Of a stretch of DNA of 64,000 nt, positions 36,723 through 47,213 are shown in pieces. Within the stretch, counting starts at the first letter, position 1. The number at the start of each line of letters is the position of its first letter. This stretch comes from Phyllobacterium sp. YR531 (lineage in GTDB: Bacteria > Pseudomonadota > Alphaproteobacteria > Rhizobiales > Rhizobiaceae): positions 372,001-436,000 of the forward strand of contig NZ_AKIZ01000022.1 in NCBI RefSeq assembly GCF_000282595.1, read 5' to 3'. Made by a program: the position numbers and the translations under genes. The notes beneath the pieces are model-generated. The model did not search any database, was not told where the DNA came from, and worked only from the letters and a program-made list of their open reading frames with translations.

Positions 36723-37748
36723 TCAGGGCATGTTGTCCCTGAGAAAGATGTCGATGCGAATGTGTTCCTGCCCCGAAACAATCGGGCGGCCCTCTTTCAG
36801 CGCAGTAAGAATGCGCGCGGTGCTGCGCGCCATGTGACCCACATCCTGATTTATGATCGCGTCGATCGTACCGCGCACGAGATGGCGGCGCGTTGAGGGG
36901 GTCAGCTCGTGCGCTACAAAAATCATGTCGGAACCGCGATTGGCGGCCTCCAATGCTGCAATGACACCCGCCTGCCCGCCTCCGGCATTGTAGATCGCAA
37001 CCGTATCAGGGTGATCCTGCAACAAGGATTTGGTGACTGCCTCGACCCGCGCATTCTCGTCACGCGCTTCTCGGACGGGAAGAACATTCAAATTAGGATA
37101 TTCACGTGCAAGAACCTGTTCGAAACCAAACTGCCGCTCGACATGATCACGCAGCGCCAGAGATCCGGCGATCATGCCAACCTTACCCTTGCGTGAGCCG
37201 ACAAAGCGGCCGATCAGCGACGCAGCAGTGCGGCCCGCAGCGAAATTATCGATACCAACATAATGTGCGCGCCTTGAGTTTGGCACGTCCGAAACCAGCG
37301 TGAGAACCACGACACCGGAATCCGCAAGTGCATTGATGGCTTCGGTGACGGCAGGATGATCTAGCGCAACGACTGCGACACCATCAATTCCGCTCGGAAG
37401 CTTTTCCAAGGCCGATGCCAACGCCTCGCCATCAAACGTATCGACATACTGAATGGTCAGGCGCACCCGCTCCTGCAACTGGCGTTCGCGCGTTGCGCGG
37501 AACTCGGCAGCAAGAGCCTGCATGAATTCATTTTCGCCGGTCGGGAGAATGATGCGGAAATCATAATCGCGGCCGCGAGCCAATCTGGAAGCGTGCGGAT
37601 CTGGCAGGAAACCCAGCTGTTTGATAGCCGCGTTGACGCGCTGAATGGTGCGCGCATGCACACCTATTCTCCCGTTCACCACGCGATCAACCGTTGCAAG
37701 ACTGACACCGGCTTCTCGGGCGACGTCTTCGAGCGTCATTTTCACCAC
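36723..37748 (-). CDS. LacI-family transcriptional regulator of the sugar operon
   Basis: A 341-residue repressor: helix-turn-helix LEDVAREAGVSLATVDRVVNG with hinge helix (SRLARGRDYDF), then a ribose-binding-type ligand domain. It starts with GTG at 37748, supported by GGAGG 9 bases upstream, whereas the ATG at 37739 would be too far. It is transcribed in the same direction as, and just ahead of, the isomerase, dehydrogenase and ABC transporter genes, so it probably governs them and itself. Confidence 0.9.
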   Translation of the reverse strand: MVKMTLEDVAREAGVSLATVDRVVNGRIGVHARTIQRVNAAIKQLGFLPDPHASRLARGRDYDFRIILPTGENEFMQALAAEFRATRERQLQERVRLTIQYVDTFDGEALASALEKLPSGIDGVAVVALDHPAVTEAINALADSGVVVLTLVSDVPNSRRAHYVGIDNFAAGRTAASLIGRFVGSRKGKVGMIAGSLALRDHVERQFGFEQVLAREYPNLNVLPVREARDENARVEAVTKSLLQDHPDTVAIYNAGGGQAGVIAALEAANRGSDMIFVAHELTPSTRRHLVRGTIDAIINQDVGHMARSTARILTALKEGRPIVSGQEHIRIDIFLRDNMP

Positions 37749-37762
37749 GAGAATTCTCCTCC

Positions 37763-37798
37763 GGCTGATATACTAATTCAGCCAAATGAGGTGTGCAA
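37763..37798 (-). promoter_or_regulatory. Promoter and candidate operator of the LacI-led operon
   Basis: On the leftward strand, TTGCAC (37793-37798) and TAGTAT (37770-37775) are separated by exactly 17 bp, a good sigma-70 promoter. The inverted repeat GGCTGA ... TCAGCC (37763-37768 with 37778-37783) covers the -10 box and start region. This is the natural place for the LacI protein to bind and repress its own operon. Confidence 0.6.
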
Positions 37799-37858
37799 CT
37801 CTTTTTGAGCTTTTCTGATGGGAAATTTGACAGGTAGTCTGATTGATCGGAAGCTGTT

Positions 37859-39211
37859 TTAGAAACTGGCGGACATCAGTTCTTGCATCACTTTCCCGAA
37901 CTTTTGTTCGATCTGGTCGCGGAGCTTGTGGCGGCCACCCTCAACCTGCTTGATGCCGGATACCCAAGTGCTGTCCACTTTGGCACCATTGGCAAATATC
38001 CACGAGTCGAGTGCGACGTCGCCGGAGAAGATACCAGCCGTTTGCTGCTGGATGCTGATGAAGTCTGCTGGTCTGCCAACTGCGAGACCTGTCTCGCTGC
38101 CAAGGGCGACGCTGCCGCCATGAGCCGCATGGTCGAAAATGGTGCGGCCGGTCGATCCCCCCGCTGGCGCGAGCACGTTGCGGGAACGATGTGCCAGACG
38201 CTGAGAATATTCCAGTTGACGCAACTCGTCTGCTATTCCGATGAGAACGTTAGAATCTGAACCAATGCCGAACCTGCCTCCCGTTTGGGTAAACAAATCC
38301 GCAGAAAATGTACCGTCGCCAAGATTAGCCTCCGTTATCGGGCAAAGCCCAGCAACCGCGCCACTGCGTGCCATCCCACTGGTTTCATCATCCGTCATAT
38401 GGGTTGCGTGGATCAGGCACCAGGTGGCATCCAAATCGGCATTTTGCAGGAGCCACTCAACCGGGCGGGCACCGGACCAGGCAATACAGTCCTCAACTTC
38501 CTTCACCTGCTCCGCCACATGGATATGTTTCGGATTGCTACCGGCAATGGCTGTAACGGCTGCAAGTTCGTCCGGGGTAACCGCCCGCAGACTGTGCGGC
38601 GCTACGCCGACATTACCGCCAGTCAGGCTCTTGACGGAATTGAGGCAACCGGCATGGATCCGCTCATAAGAGTCCAGCGAGTTTATAAAGCGTCGCTGCC
38701 CTTCGGAAGGAGCAGCGCCTCCAAATGTTGAGTGCGCATAGAAGACTGGAAGCAGAGTCAGGCCAATACCGGTCTGGCTTGCCGCTGCTGCGATACGTTC
38801 GGCCATTTCCGCAATATTGGCGTAGGGCTGCCCGTCAACATCATGGTGGAGATAGTGAAATTCGCCAACGCGAATGAAGCCGGCCTCCAGCATTTCCATA
38901 TAAAGCTGGGCGGCAACAGCCTCCATTTGTTCTGGCGACATGGTCAAGGCGAAGCGATACATGACATTGCGCCAGCTCCAGAAACTGTCAGAGCCGGGGC
39001 CACGGCTTTCCGCCAGTCCTGCCATGCCGCGCTGAAAAGCGTGGCTATGCAGGTTCGGCATGCCGGGAAGAATGATCGTATGGCGCTCGTCATCGGGTGC
39101 CGCGCTGGCTCCCGGCTGCATGGCTGTAATTCCGGTTTCGTCAAAGCTTATGCGAACGTCCTGCTGCCAGCCGGAAGGCGTAAGGGCTGCCTGTGCAAAA
39201 ACATGCGTCAA
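37859..39211 (-). CDS. hutF: Formimidoylglutamate deiminase
   Basis: Converts N-formimino-L-glutamate to N-formyl-L-glutamate and ammonia in the five-step histidine pathway. The 450-residue amidohydrolase shows metal-site motifs [10 protein letters not shown] (H55, H57), [11 protein letters not shown] and GSDSNVLIG. The start is TTG at 39211: GGGAGG lies 8 bases upstream and the product length matches the family, whereas an in-frame ATG at 39259 would run through the hut operator. It is divergent from hutI and probably under the same HutC control. Confidence 0.93.
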   Translation of the reverse strand: MTHVFAQAALTPSGWQQDVRISFDETGITAMQPGASAAPDDERHTIILPGMPNLHSHAFQRGMAGLAESRGPGSDSFWSWRNVMYRFALTMSPEQMEAVAAQLYMEMLEAGFIRVGEFHYLHHDVDGQPYANIAEMAERIAAAASQTGIGLTLLPVFYAHSTFGGAAPSEGQRRFINSLDSYERIHAGCLNSVKSLTGGNVGVAPHSLRAVTPDELAAVTAIAGSNPKHIHVAEQVKEVEDCIAWSGARPVEWLLQNADLDATWCLIHATHMTDDETSGMARSGAVAGLCPITEANLGDGTFSADLFTQTGGRFGIGSDSNVLIGIADELRQLEYSQRLAHRSRNVLAPAGGSTGRTIFDHAAHGGSVALGSETGLAVGRPADFISIQQQTAGIFSGDVALDSWIFANGAKVDSTWVSGIKQVEGGRHKLRDQIEQKFGKVMQELMSASF

Positions 39212-39249
39212 TTGTGAATCCTCCCGAAGTGACAGAAAAACTGTTTGCG

Positions 39250-39278
39250 TTGATCTCAATTATGTCTATACATATTAA
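39250..39278 (+). promoter_or_regulatory. hutI promoter with HutC operator in the spacer
   Basis: TTGATC (39250-39255) and TATTAA (39273-39278) are 17 bp apart. The near-palindrome TATGTCTATACATA (39261-39274) lies in the spacer and resembles the TGTATATACA-type sites known for HutC. Binding would block this promoter and probably the hutF promoter on the other strand. Confidence 0.65.
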
Positions 39279-39303
39279 CAGGAGAAGAAAAGGCGTAAAG
39301 CTC

Positions 39304-40545
39304 ATGGGTGGAAATATAATCTCAGACAATGGCGTTGGTTTTCAGCTATGGCGCAACATGCGTTTGGTAACCTGCGAAGAGAACGCGACTGCGATTATCG
39401 AGCAAGCGGCCATTCTCGTAAAGGACGGCCGGATTGTCTTTGCAGGAGCTGAAAGTGAACTTCCTCAGGAAGCGCGGACAATTGAAGCTGTCGACCTTGA
39501 GGGAAAGCTGGTCACTCCGGCACTTGTCGATTGTCATACCCATCTGGTCTATGGCGGCAATCGGGCTCGCGAGTTCGAAATGCGGCTTGAAGGGGCAACT
39601 TACGAAGAAGTCGCGCGCGCAGGTGGCGGTATCGTCTCATCCGTTAAGGCCACTAACGCCCTAAGTGAAGACGATCTGCTCGCGCAGAGCCTGCCACGGC
39701 TCGATACGCTGTTAAGCGAAGGGATATCCACTATCGAGATCAAATCCGGCTACGGGCTGAACATTGAAGCCGAGTTGAAAATGCTGCGGGTCGCGCGCCG
39801 GTTGGCAACGTTGCGCCCCGTGCGCATTCATACGAGCTATCTTGCCGCCCATGCAGTGCCGGTTGAGTATCGCGGCCGCCCCGATGATTACATTACTGAT
39901 GTAGTCCTGCCCGGACTTAATGCAGCTCATAGAGAAGGGCTTGTCGATGCGGTGGACGGGTTCTGTGAAGGGATCGCGTTTTCACCCGCTCAGATAAGCC
40001 GCGTTTTTGACAAGGCGAAAGCCCTCGGCATTCCCGTCAAACTGCATGCGGAGCAACTGTCCAATCTTGGCGGCGCCAAACTTGCGGCGTCCTATGGTGC
40101 GCTCTCCGCCGACCATCTTGAGTATCTCGATGAAGAAGGGGCGAAAGCCATGGCGGCAGCAGGAACTGTTGCAGTTCTTTTGCCGGGTGCCTTTTATACA
40201 TTGCGCGAAGAGCAGGCTCCGCCCGTACGGGTCCTGCGTGATGCAGGCGTTCACATTGCTGTCGCGACGGACTGCAATCCCGGTACATCGCCGCTTACTT
40301 CGCTGCTTCTGACAATGAATATGGCGTGCACACTCTTCCGCCTGACTGTCGATGAAGTGCTTTCCGGCACAACGCGTGAGGCGGCGCGTGCGCTTGGCAT
40401 ATTGAATGAAACGGGTACGATCAAAGCGGGAAAGTCGGCTGACTTTGCAGTCTGGAATGCAACCAGCCCTGCTGAACTTGTTTACCGCATCGGCTTCAAC
40501 CCTCTCCACGCACGCATATTCCGGGGACAAAGGATTACTCAATGA
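39304..40545 (+). CDS. hutI: Imidazolonepropionase
   Basis: Opens the ring of 4-imidazolone-5-propionate to give N-formimino-L-glutamate. The 413-residue amidohydrolase has metal motif [12 protein letters not shown] (H78, H80), [17 protein letters not shown] and [11 protein letters not shown]. The start at 39304 gives the normal length; in-frame upstream ATGs would read through the operator. It is the first gene of hutIHGUDC and overlaps hutH by 4 bases. Confidence 0.95.
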   Translation: MGGNIISDNGVGFQLWRNMRLVTCEENATAIIEQAAILVKDGRIVFAGAESELPQEARTIEAVDLEGKLVTPALVDCHTHLVYGGNRAREFEMRLEGATYEEVARAGGGIVSSVKATNALSEDDLLAQSLPRLDTLLSEGISTIEIKSGYGLNIEAELKMLRVARRLATLRPVRIHTSYLAAHAVPVEYRGRPDDYITDVVLPGLNAAHREGLVDAVDGFCEGIAFSPAQISRVFDKAKALGIPVKLHAEQLSNLGGAKLAASYGALSADHLEYLDEEGAKAMAAAGTVAVLLPGAFYTLREEQAPPVRVLRDAGVHIAVATDCNPGTSPLTSLLLTMNMACTLFRLTVDEVLSGTTREAARALGILNETGTIKAGKSADFAVWNATSPAELVYRIGFNPLHARIFRGQRITQ

Positions 40546-42083
40546 CCGTTATACTTCATCCGGGCAAAGTTTCGCTGAGCACTCTGGAAACCATTTACTG
40601 GCAAGGCACGCCTGTGAAGCTCGATCCTTCATACCACGCAGGAATTGAAGCTGCTGCACGGCGCATTGCTGAAATCGTCGCCGGGAACGCCCCGGTCTAC
40701 GGTATCAATACAGGGTTTGGGAAGCTGGCGTCTATCAGGATTGACGCCGCCGATGTTGGAACATTGCAGCGCAATCTGATCCTCTCACACTGCTGCGGCG
40801 TGGGTAATGCTTTGCCAGAAAACATTGTTCGCCTGATTATGGCGTTGAAGCTCATATCGCTTGGTCGCGGTGCTTCCGGTGTGCGGTTTGAATTGATCAC
40901 GCTCATTGAGGCGATGCTCGAAAAAGGTGTTATCCCTGTCATTCCCGAAAAAGGCTCGGTCGGCGCTTCCGGTGATCTGGCTCCCTTGGCGCATATGGCT
41001 GCGGCGATGATCGGCGAAGGCGATGTCATATTCGATGGCAAGCAATTGCCTGCTGGCGATGGGCTTGCCAAAGCCGGTCTCAAACCGGTCGTGCTTGCAG
41101 CCAAGGAAGGCCTTGCGCTTATCAATGGCACGCAGGTTTCTACGGCATTGGCATTGGCGGGACTATTCCGCGCGCATCGCGCCGGTCAATCGGCATTGAT
41201 AACAGGTGCTCTTTCGACGGATGCAGCTATGGGCTCTTCGGCTCCCTTCCATGCCGACATACATTCGCTTCGCGGCCATCGCGGTCAGATTGATACGGGT
41301 GCCGCATTGCGGCGTCTGCTGGAAAACTCCCCGATCCGCGAAAGTCATATTGAAGGCGATGAGCGCGTACAGGACCCTTATTGCATCCGCTGCCAGCCGC
41401 AGGTTGATGGAGCATGTCTTGATCTGTTGAGAATGGCGGCACGTACGCTGGAAATAGAAGCCAATGCCGTGACTGACAATCCGCTGGTTCTCAGCGATGG
41501 CTCGGTCGTCTCCGGCGGCAACTTCCATGCCGAGCCCGTTGCATTTGCCGCTGATCAGATTGCGCTGGCAATCTGCGAGATCGGATCAATCGCCCAACGC
41601 CGTATTGCTTTGCTGGTCGATCCTGCCCTGAGCTATGGCTTGCCGGCATTTCTTGCCCGCAAGCCCGGTTTGAATTCGGGGCTGATGATTGCAGAGGTGA
41701 CATCCGCTGCACTGATGTCGGAAAACAAGCAGATGTCGCATCCGGCATCTGTTGATTCAACGCCGACCTCTGCCAATCAGGAAGATCACGTTTCGATGGC
41801 CTGCCATGGTGCGCGACGTCTTCTGCAGATGACGGATAATCTGTTCTCGATCATTGGCATCGAGGCGCTGACCGCAGCACAGGGAATTGATCTGCGAGCG
41901 CCGCTCCAGACCAGCCCGGAACTCAGCCGCGCCCATGGCGTTATCCGAGCAGCGGTGCCCACATTGGAAGAGGATCGCTATATGGCGCCTGATCTGAAAG
42001 CTGTTTCAGATGTTGTTGCATCAGGCGCCCTGAACGCTGCGATCTCATCCGATATCCTGCCACCGCTTGATACAAGCTTGTGA
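40542..42083 (+). CDS. hutH: Histidine ammonia-lyase
   Basis: Removes ammonia from histidine to give trans-urocanate, the first step. The 513-residue protein contains the self-forming MIO cofactor triad A142-S143-G144 in [14 protein letters not shown], plus the active-site loop [10 protein letters not shown] and [13 protein letters not shown]. It overlaps hutI (ATGA), so translation is coupled. Confidence 0.97.
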   Translation: MTVILHPGKVSLSTLETIYWQGTPVKLDPSYHAGIEAAARRIAEIVAGNAPVYGINTGFGKLASIRIDAADVGTLQRNLILSHCCGVGNALPENIVRLIMALKLISLGRGASGVRFELITLIEAMLEKGVIPVIPEKGSVGASGDLAPLAHMAAAMIGEGDVIFDGKQLPAGDGLAKAGLKPVVLAAKEGLALINGTQVSTALALAGLFRAHRAGQSALITGALSTDAAMGSSAPFHADIHSLRGHRGQIDTGAALRRLLENSPIRESHIEGDERVQDPYCIRCQPQVDGACLDLLRMAARTLEIEANAVTDNPLVLSDGSVVSGGNFHAEPVAFAADQIALAICEIGSIAQRRIALLVDPALSYGLPAFLARKPGLNSGLMIAEVTSAALMSENKQMSHPASVDSTPTSANQEDHVSMACHGARRLLQMTDNLFSIIGIEALTAAQGIDLRAPLQTSPELSRAHGVIRAAVPTLEEDRYMAPDLKAVSDVVASGALNAAISSDILPPLDTSL

Positions 42084-42093
42084 GGATCGGCCA

Positions 42094-42915
42094 ATGAGCG
42101 TTGTCGAAGTAAAACAGGGAACATCCCCGATCATTCTCGGGTTTCCGCATACGGGAACCGACGTGCCGCCAGACATTTTTGCCCGTCTTAACGAGAACGG
42201 TCAGATGCTGGCGGATACGGATTGGCATATCGACCAGCTATATGATGGCCTTTTGCCGAACGTAACTACGGTTCGCGCTACGTTTCATCGTTATGTGATC
42301 GATGCCAATCGCGACCCGGAGGGCAAGAGCCTTTATCCCGGGCAGAACACGACGACACTGGTTCCTGAAACGGACTTTGACGGCAAGCCCATCTGGCGCG
42401 ACAAGGAAAAACCAACCGCAGCCGATATCAAGCTGAGGCTGGAGACGTTTCATCGTCCTTATCACGATGCTTTGGCCGCAGAGATCAAGCGGGTTCAAGA
42501 GATGCACGGACTGTGCATTCTTTACGACTGCCACTCCATACGCTCGCACATCCCTTTCCTGTTCCAAGGCAAACTGCCCGACTTCAATATTGGAACCAGT
42601 GAGGGCAAGAGCTGTTCGCCGGAGATTGCTTCGGCTGTGGGGCGAATTGCATTTGCCGCTTCCGGTTATGACGCCGTGATCAATGGGCGGTTTAAAGGCG
42701 GGTGGACAACCCGGCATTATGGACAGCCTGAGAAAAACATTCACGCGATACAGATGGAGCTGACGCAATCCTCGCATCTGGCGAGTGAGGCGCTGCCTTT
42801 CGAATATGATGAGGCAAAGGCGGAAAAGCTGCGCAGGCACCTGAAAGATATTCTCGAAATTCTGGAACAGACTGCAATCAAACTGGGGAGCAGATATGAA
42901 CAACCCAAGGCATAA
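42094..42915 (+). CDS. hutG: N-formylglutamate deformylase (amidohydrolase)
   Basis: Splits N-formylglutamate into glutamate and formate, the last step of this branch. The 273-residue protein shows [21 protein letters not shown] and YDCHSIRSH with likely metal ligands. GAGGA precedes the ATG at 42094. It follows hutH by 10 bases and overlaps hutU by 20. Confidence 0.95.
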   Translation: MSVVEVKQGTSPIILGFPHTGTDVPPDIFARLNENGQMLADTDWHIDQLYDGLLPNVTTVRATFHRYVIDANRDPEGKSLYPGQNTTTLVPETDFDGKPIWRDKEKPTAADIKLRLETFHRPYHDALAAEIKRVQEMHGLCILYDCHSIRSHIPFLFQGKLPDFNIGTSEGKSCSPEIASAVGRIAFAASGYDAVINGRFKGGWTTRHYGQPEKNIHAIQMELTQSSHLASEALPFEYDEAKAEKLRRHLKDILEILEQTAIKLGSRYEQPKA

Positions 42916-44566
42916 TATCCGCGAGATACGCAGCCCTCGCGGCAACGAACTCAATGCAAAATCCTGGATGACCGAAGCGCCTTTGCGCATGTTGATGAAC
43001 AATCTGGACCCGGATGTCGCCGAGAACCCGAATGAGCTGGTTGTCTATGGCGGTATTGGCCGTGCCGCCCGTACGTGGGATGATTTCGACAAGATCGTAT
43101 CTACTTTGAAAACGCTGAACGAGGATGAAACGCTCCTCGTGCAGTCCGGCAAGCCTGTCGGCGTTTTCAAAACGCATTCCAATGCACCACGCGTATTGAT
43201 CGCGAATTCCAATCTGGTTCCGCATTGGGCGACATGGGATCATTTCAATGAACTGGATAAGAAGGGCTTGGCCATGTATGGCCAAATGACTGCCGGCTCG
43301 TGGATTTACATCGGCACTCAAGGCATCGTGCAAGGCACATATGAAACCTTTGTCGAGGCCGGTCGCCAACATTATGGCGGCAGCCTCAAAGGCAAATGGA
43401 TTTTGACCGGGGGTCTTGGTGGCATGGGCGGCGCTCAGCCGCTTGCCGCTGTCATGGCAGGTGCCTGCTGTCTTGCTGTCGAATGCAATCCTGACTCTAT
43501 CGATTTCCGCCTGCGCACCCGTTATGTGGACGCCAAGGCTGAAACGCTTGATGAAGCGCTCGAAATGATCGATCGCTGGACCAAGGCGGGGGAAGCCAAG
43601 TCAGTTGGTCTTCTTGGCAATGCCGCTGAAATCTTGCCTGAGCTGGTACGCCGTGGTGTGCGTCCCGATATCGTTACGGACCAGACATCGGCGCATGACC
43701 CTATCAATGGTTATCTGCCCAAGGGCTGGACCATGGCCGAATGGCGGGCCAAGCGTGAAAGTGATCCGAAGGCTGTCGAAAAGGCGGCACGGGCTTCAAT
43801 GCGCGAACATGTGGAAGCCATGATTGCATTCTGGGATCAGGGCATTCCTACTCTCGACTACGGCAATAATATTCGCCAGGTCGCCAAGGATGAAGGGCTT
43901 GAAAACGCCTTTGCTTTCCCGGGCTTCGTGCCTGCCTATATCCGCCCGCTGTTTTGCCGGGGCGTTGGTCCATTCCGCTGGGCGGCACTTTCAGGCGACC
44001 CGGAAGACATTTACAAGACAGATGCCAAGGTCAAGGAACTGACGCCGGGCAATACACATTTGCACAACTGGCTGGATATGGCACGCGACCGCATCGCGTT
44101 CCAGGGTCTGCCAGCGCGCATCTGCTGGGTCGGTCTGGGTGATCGTGACCGGCTTGGTCTCGCCTTCAATGAGATGGTGCGCACGGGTGAATTGAAAGCG
44201 CCGATCGTGATTGGCCGCGATCATCTCGATTCAGGTTCTGTTGCATCCCCCAATCGTGAAACGGAAGCGATGAAAGACGGCTCGGATGCCGTGTCCGACT
44301 GGCCGCTGTTGAATGCGCTTCTCAACACCGCATCTGGAGCAACCTGGGTATCGCTGCATCATGGCGGCGGCGTAGGCATGGGTTTCTCGCAGCATTCCGG
44401 CATGGTCATCTGCTGTGATGGCACCGATGATGCGGCAGACCGTATCAAGCGTGTGCTGTGGAACGATCCGGCGACGGGCGTTATGCGTCATGCTGATGCG
44501 GGCTACGAGATCGCAATTGATTGCGCCAAGGAAAAAGGCCTCAACCTTCCGGGAATATTGGGCTGA
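42896..44566 (+). CDS. hutU: Urocanate hydratase
   Basis: Converts urocanate to 4-imidazolone-5-propionate with tightly bound NAD+. The 556-residue length matches the family (about 557). Motifs: [35 protein letters not shown] for NAD binding, and [17 protein letters not shown] in the active site. GGGGAG precedes the ATG at 42896. Confidence 0.97.
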   Translation: MNNPRHNIREIRSPRGNELNAKSWMTEAPLRMLMNNLDPDVAENPNELVVYGGIGRAARTWDDFDKIVSTLKTLNEDETLLVQSGKPVGVFKTHSNAPRVLIANSNLVPHWATWDHFNELDKKGLAMYGQMTAGSWIYIGTQGIVQGTYETFVEAGRQHYGGSLKGKWILTGGLGGMGGAQPLAAVMAGACCLAVECNPDSIDFRLRTRYVDAKAETLDEALEMIDRWTKAGEAKSVGLLGNAAEILPELVRRGVRPDIVTDQTSAHDPINGYLPKGWTMAEWRAKRESDPKAVEKAARASMREHVEAMIAFWDQGIPTLDYGNNIRQVAKDEGLENAFAFPGFVPAYIRPLFCRGVGPFRWAALSGDPEDIYKTDAKVKELTPGNTHLHNWLDMARDRIAFQGLPARICWVGLGDRDRLGLAFNEMVRTGELKAPIVIGRDHLDSGSVASPNRETEAMKDGSDAVSDWPLLNALLNTASGATWVSLHHGGGVGMGFSQHSGMVICCDGTDDAADRIKRVLWNDPATGVMRHADAGYEIAIDCAKEKGLNLPGILG

Positions 44567-45147
44567 TGCATATATTGCGCGCCAGTGATCACAAACAGAT
44601 GCCCTGGAAAAACGGGGGCGGTGTCACCACAGAGATCGCCATCGCCCCTGTAGGCGCAGATGCGGGTGAGTTTCACTGGCGTGTCAGCATGGCGACCGTC
44701 GCATCAGACGGACCTTTCTCGTCATTCGAAAACATTGATCGCATCCTCACGGTTCTGGAAGGTGCAGGAATGGATCTCGATGTGGCGGGAATGGAGCCTA
44801 CTCGCCTAACAGCCGCCTCCGCACCTTTTGCATTTCCGGGGGACGCGACAACCTCGGCAAAGCTCGTTTCCGGCACCATTGTCGATCTGAATGTCATGAC
44901 CCGGCGAGGTCAGTGGCTTGCAACGGTGGAGCGGCAGACTGTTAGCGTGCCCTGTTTTGTGAGAAGCGGTCCCGGGGTCGGTATCGTTTTTTGCTGCGAT
45001 GGAACGCTTGAACTCCCGCAGGACGCCACCCTCAGCAAACATGATGCGTTGTTTGTCGGCGAAGCGGATGATATGGGCACGATGGCTGTCGGGGGCTCTG
45101 CGGACATTATAATCATCCGCCTTTCACAAAACCTGCCGGTTATTTGA
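44566..45147 (+). CDS. hutD: HutD family protein
   Basis: A 193-residue beta-barrel, cupin-like protein (HutD/Ves family) that begins with the typical KQMPWKNGGGVTTEIA segment. HutD proteins are conserved in hut operons and in Pseudomonas are thought to limit hut overexpression, probably by binding a pathway metabolite. The ATG overlaps the hutU stop by one base. Confidence 0.9.
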   Translation: MHILRASDHKQMPWKNGGGVTTEIAIAPVGADAGEFHWRVSMATVASDGPFSSFENIDRILTVLEGAGMDLDVAGMEPTRLTAASAPFAFPGDATTSAKLVSGTIVDLNVMTRRGQWLATVERQTVSVPCFVRSGPGVGIVFCCDGTLELPQDATLSKHDALFVGEADDMGTMAVGGSADIIIIRLSQNLPVI

Positions 45148-45157
45148 AGAGGCCGTT

Positions 45158-45910
45158 TTGAATAAAGTTACCCCTCCCCCATCTGTTGAAGCTGACCAAT
45201 CAAAAGGCCAGCTGTCAGCTCGCATCCGCAGCGATATTGAGCGGCGCATACTTTCAGGGGAATGGGCTCCGGGATATCGTATCCCGATTGAACGCGAGCT
45301 GATGGAAACTTACGACTGTGCGCGCATGACTGTGAACAAGGCACTGGTGGCGCTTGCAGCATCGGGTCTAATAGAGCGCCGTCGCCGTGCGGGCAGTTTT
45401 GTTTCCCAGCCGCTTGTACAGTCTGCCGTCATCGAGATTTCGGATGTAAGAGCGGAAGTGGAAGCTATCGGGCAGACCTATTCGCTGGAAATTCTTTCGC
45501 GGCGTCAGCGTACCAGTACGGCATCGGATATGAAGCGGCTTGATGTACAGACGCCTCGCCCCGTGCTGGCTGTGCTTTGCCGCCATCTTGCGGGCAAGCG
45601 CGTGCACGCATTTGAAGATCGCCTGATTGATCTGGTAAGCGTTCCGGACGCAGCTGAACTGACATTCGAAAAAGACCCTCCCGGCACCTGGCTGCGTGAG
45701 CATGTTCCCTGGTCGGAAGCTGAGAACCGTATCAGTGCCTTGAATGCTGATGCTGCTTTGTCAGCCCATCTCGGCGTCAAGGAAGGGGCTGCCTGTCTGC
45801 AGGTAGAACGCTCCACATGGCGGGGCGCACAACCCATTACCGCAGTCCGCATGTATTATCCCGGTGATACCTATCGACTGGTGGCTCACTTCAGTCCCAA
45901 AGGCAATTGA
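45158..45910 (+). CDS. hutC: Histidine utilisation repressor, GntR/HutC family
   Basis: A 250-residue repressor: winged helix (RIPIERELMETYDCARMTVNKALVAL) followed by a UTRA ligand domain that binds urocanate. Start is TTG at 45158 with AGAGG in front. It is last in the operon; the HutC site in front of hutI gives simple autoregulation, so repression is lifted when urocanate builds up. Confidence 0.92.
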   Translation: MNKVTPPPSVEADQSKGQLSARIRSDIERRILSGEWAPGYRIPIERELMETYDCARMTVNKALVALAASGLIERRRRAGSFVSQPLVQSAVIEISDVRAEVEAIGQTYSLEILSRRQRTSTASDMKRLDVQTPRPVLAVLCRHLAGKRVHAFEDRLIDLVSVPDAAELTFEKDPPGTWLREHVPWSEAENRISALNADAALSAHLGVKEGAACLQVERSTWRGAQPITAVRMYYPGDTYRLVAHFSPKGN

Positions 45911-45918
45911 ACACGCCT

Positions 45919-45932
45919 TGAAAGCGCTGTTC
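45919..45932 (+). promoter_or_regulatory. LacI-type operator before the phosphodiester ABC operon
   Basis: TGAAAGCGCTGTTC resembles the CG-centred palindrome TGAAAGCGCTTTCA recognised by many LacI-family proteins. It lies 8 bases after hutC and about 100 bases ahead of the ABC operon that encodes its own LacI-type regulator at 50048, the probable binder. Confidence 0.45.
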
Positions 45933-46034
45933 CTGGCCTGTTTTTGGACGTCTTGAAAATTTTGCTTGTCATCCCGCTGTTATAAACAGACAGTACAAAG
46001 AAAAAATTGCGCAGCTGTGCAATAGGGGATGAAA

Positions 46035-47138
46035 ATGGACGATCAGGCTTTCCTTAGAGTGGCTGGGATGAGTGTCGGCTATGGTTCGACAACTGTTCTG
46101 GATAATCTCGATCTGGATATTGCAAAGGGTGAGTTTGTTGCTCTCCTTGGCTCGTCCGGCTGCGGCAAGACAACTTTGCTGCGCACGATTGCCGGGTTTG
46201 CAAAGCCATTCTCTGGGAGCATTGAAGTTGCCGGGCGGGATGTAACCCAGCTGCCACCTGACAAGCGCGGCATGGCGCTTGTATTTCAGTCTTACGCGCT
46301 ATGGCCCCACATGACTGTCTCCCAGAATATCGGCTATGGTCTGAAGCTGCAAAAACGGCCACGCGAAACGATTGATAGCCGCGTTGATGAAATGCAGGAA
46401 CTGCTCGGCCTATCGGGTCTGGGCAATCGCAAGCCCGCGCAGCTTTCGGGCGGTCAGCGTCAACGCGTTGCCCTCGGCAGGGCTCTTGCAATTGATCCGG
46501 AAATTCTCCTGCTTGATGAGCCGCTTTCAAATCTGGATGCGCGTATCCGCCTGACTGTCCGTCATGAAATCCGCTCGCTGCAAAAGCGTCTTGGCATCAC
46601 GGCAGTCCACGTTACGCATGACCGCGAAGAAGCAATGGTTATGGCTGACCGCATTGTCATCATGAATGCTGGGCGGATCGAACAGCAGGGACCGCCCGAG
46701 GAAGTTTATAACAAACCTGCCTCGCCTTTTGTGGCCGCCTTCATGGGGGCTGAAAATCTGCTGTCCATGCAAGCGCGCGTGCAGGGCGATCAGATTGAAC
46801 TGGCCGAAGGCGAGTTTAACCAAACATCGGTCACAGCTCGTTCGGGGCGGCCTTTAGCAACTGGTCCGGTGGAACTGCGGTTTCGTGCGGAGGCGGCACG
46901 GCTCGCCCGCAATCATGACACCGCAATGCAGGGGGTCGGCCATCTCGAACTGCGGGGCCAAATAGTAAGCGTAAGTTATCCCGGCGGGCATTGGCGTCAT
47001 GCCGTCCGGCTTGGAGACCGCGAAATCCTTGTGGACGCGGACGCGCCTTTTAATCAGGGCGAAACGGTAAAAGTGCGCATACCGGCGGAATCTCTCTTTA
47101 TTTTCAATACCTCAACAAATACGGCAAAACCATCATAA
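46035..47138 (+). CDS. ABC transporter ATP-binding protein, PotA/UgpC-like
   Basis: A 367-residue ATPase: Walker A GSSGCGKT at about 38-45, LSGGQRQRVALGRAL, Walker B ILLLDEPLSNLDA, and a C-terminal TOBE-type domain (about 240-367). AGGGG is spaced 6 bases from the ATG at 46035, preferred over the ATG at 46029. It is the first gene of an importer operon with a binding protein and two permeases. The family covers polyamines, iron(III), glycerol phosphates and aminoethylphosphonate. Confidence 0.9.
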   Translation: MDDQAFLRVAGMSVGYGSTTVLDNLDLDIAKGEFVALLGSSGCGKTTLLRTIAGFAKPFSGSIEVAGRDVTQLPPDKRGMALVFQSYALWPHMTVSQNIGYGLKLQKRPRETIDSRVDEMQELLGLSGLGNRKPAQLSGGQRQRVALGRALAIDPEILLLDEPLSNLDARIRLTVRHEIRSLQKRLGITAVHVTHDREEAMVMADRIVIMNAGRIEQQGPPEEVYNKPASPFVAAFMGAENLLSMQARVQGDQIELAEGEFNQTSVTARSGRPLATGPVELRFRAEAARLARNHDTAMQGVGHLELRGQIVSVSYPGGHWRHAVRLGDREILVDADAPFNQGETVKVRIPAESLFIFNTSTNTAKPS

Positions 47139-47213
47139 AACTGAAGTGAAATATCGCTTAGCTTCTGTTGTATCTTATACCAACAAAACACCAACTTGCT
47201 CAGGGAGTTACAC

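Noticed and set aside
47170-47189. TGTTG ... CAACA repeat before the family-1 binding-protein gene
   Set aside because: Only 5-bp arms with mismatched interior; too weak to call an operator.
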